From NCBI GenBank assembly GCA_016706255.1, contig JADJJZ010000003.1, positions 716,501 to 780,500 on the forward strand: DNA of 64,000 nucleotides, given 5' to 3'. The translations under genes and the position numbers were made by a program. Position 1 is the stretch's first letter. Every line of letters begins with the position of its first letter. The notes beneath the pieces are model-generated. The model was not told where the DNA came from and searched no databases. It was given only the letters and a program-made list of their open reading frames with translations. This document shows, in pieces, positions 62,934-64,000 of the stretch. Origin of the DNA: Bacteroidota bacterium (GTDB lineage Bacteria; Bacteroidota; Bacteroidia; Chitinophagales; BACL12).

Positions 62934-64000
62934 TCACAACCACCCATTCAAAATCTCCTGAATTTCACTTAACTCCGGCTTTAAATATTCAAAATGCGTA
63001 ACATGTATATTCCCCGAAACAATATGCTTGTGATTTGCCGGAATAGATATTTTATTAGTTAATTCAAACAATGCGCTCAACACAGGAACAATTGTATCGT
63101 TCGTGTAAGCATGAAATATTTTCCTGTCAATTATTCCTTCCTCAATTAACCGTAGAATTTTATTATTTGGCTCGTAATTCGAAGTTATCACATGATAGTT
63201 ATTTCTATCGAAAACAATTCCGTTTAATTCTTCAATCAAATTACTCTCCAGTTCTAAATCATTTACACCCGGTAAATTAACTATTCCATTTGCTAATGCA
63301 CCAACTAATTGTTTTAGCGCACCGGCTATTGGAGTAGCACCAAACGGCAAGCTTATAACATTGCTTACCAAGTTCACATAGGATCTTAAATTATTATAAT
63401 CAGCAATATGGGTCCCTTCATTTGGTGTGCGGTCATAATTAATTTTTTCACCTTAAATGGTGCCTTTGCATCTGCGTTCCAGATTACCTCATTTAAATAA
63501 CGCGAAACAATTCCACCACGACTACGTGCAATTATTATACAAGATTTATTTTTATTGAAGCCCGCTTTTTTAAATGTGGTATTAATCCATTCAGCGTTTG
63601 CTTTAATACCATCTGTAACTGTTGGCATATTAATGCCTATTACATATCTGCAGCATTTTGGAATCAAATTTCCGGTTACCGTATCGTTACCAAAATATTC
63701 ATCAAACCCTTTTTCTATTTTACTAACTAAACCCGGCAAACATATTAATACAGGTAATAGCGAATTATTAATTTCTTCAACTATTTTAGGTGTTAGTGTA
63801 TCAACACTCCAGGGATTTAAATTCCCTAAAACACCCTTCGACATGTCATAAACCTTTATCTCATAATCTGTATCAACAATTGAACGTAACCAGGCACGAC
63901 CCTTTTCAGGAATTTTTATATCTGCCTGCGGTTTTTTCCATTTGAAAATTTTGAAACCAATTTTGAAAATCTTTTTTAAAGGACCTCTGGAACGTGATTT
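62934..64000 (-). CDS. Lipase/esterase-like alpha/beta hydrolase, 5' end outside, frameshifted
   Basis: The frame is open to the window edge, so the N-terminus is missing. The visible part begins in a Lys/Phe-rich segment (KKIFKIGFKIFKWKK), then MSKGVLGNLNPWSVDTL, LPVLICLPGLVSKIEKGFDEY and SCIIIARSRGGIVSRYLNEVI, whose SRGG elbow suggests a Ser nucleophile with Ala in place of the first Gly. At 63443-63448 (six Ts) one more base joins KVKK to INYDRTPNEGTHIADYNNL and the rest. The C-terminal part has NHKHIVSGNIHVTHFEYL with a candidate His. Substrate unknown. Confidence 0.75.

Noticed and set aside
63386..63844. A separate short gene starting at the Met near 63844
   Set aside because: The frame is open up to the window edge and continues after a one-base repair into the next frame, so it is one interrupted, partial gene.

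Overview
The window looks like a chromosomal piece of an AT-rich member of the Bacteroidota, probably an uncultured environmental lineage near Chitinophagales/Saprospirales. The placement rests on three things seen here. At least eight secreted proteins end in a type IX secretion (T9SS) type A sorting domain and two more end in a gliding-motility-associated (CHU_C) domain. TAnnTTTG promoter elements sit very close to start codons. Several intergenic repeats are of the style common in this phylum. No tRNA, rRNA, CRISPR array, transposase, integrase or phage gene was seen. The finer placement is inference.

Layout. 1-2.5 kb: end of a sulfatase/LTA-synthase-like protein, a lipid kinase, a SUI1-type translation factor, a heme-binding lipoprotein and CsaA. 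2.6-7.2 kb: three secreted proteins. 7.3-13.3 kb: dnaE, thioredoxin, a DUF58 protein and an esterase. 13.4-18.2 kb: three T9SS cargo proteins, two of them tandem paralogs. 18.5-22 kb: tyrosine catabolism (hppD and hmgA) split by an S23-like gene and a block of T-depleted poly-G sequence that is almost certainly artefact. 22.3-35.7 kb: a secreted protein, proline dehydrogenase, an S51 peptidase, dnaX, an M16 peptidase and the pyruvate dehydrogenase E2. The 24.05-35.77 kb part is bracketed by a 156-bp inverted repeat. 36-41.3 kb: a Mn/Zn/Fe uptake locus with a DtxR-family regulator, two permeases (one fused to a DtxR-like domain), an outer-membrane barrel, an ATPase and a binding lipoprotein, headed by a palindromic operator array. 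41.4-49.4 kb: a thioesterase, SmpB, membrane proteins, Pcm, a hydrolase-fold protein without its serine, a phosphohexomutase, a DUF2279 protein and a methyltransferase. 49.4-55 kb: a DUF2027/Smr protein, RNase P RNA, a zinc ribbon, a MORN-repeat protein, an NtrC-type regulator with a 49-residue membrane protein, RNase Z and a STAS protein. 55-64 kb: ClpC, two T9SS proteins, a SnoaL-like protein with a divergent HxlR regulator, and a lipase-like protein cut by the window edge.

Three cautions for the reader. From about 51 kb to the end, six genes carry single-base indels, mostly in homopolymers; conserved ClpC has three and RNase Z two. Together with the poly-G block this points to consensus errors, so these genes are annotated across the breaks. 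Start codons were moved inward where an ATG fits the family or the promoter better. The most biologically interesting items are the metal-uptake locus with its permease-repressor fusion and operator array, the two families of structured intergenic repeats, and the near-leaderless promoter arrangement.
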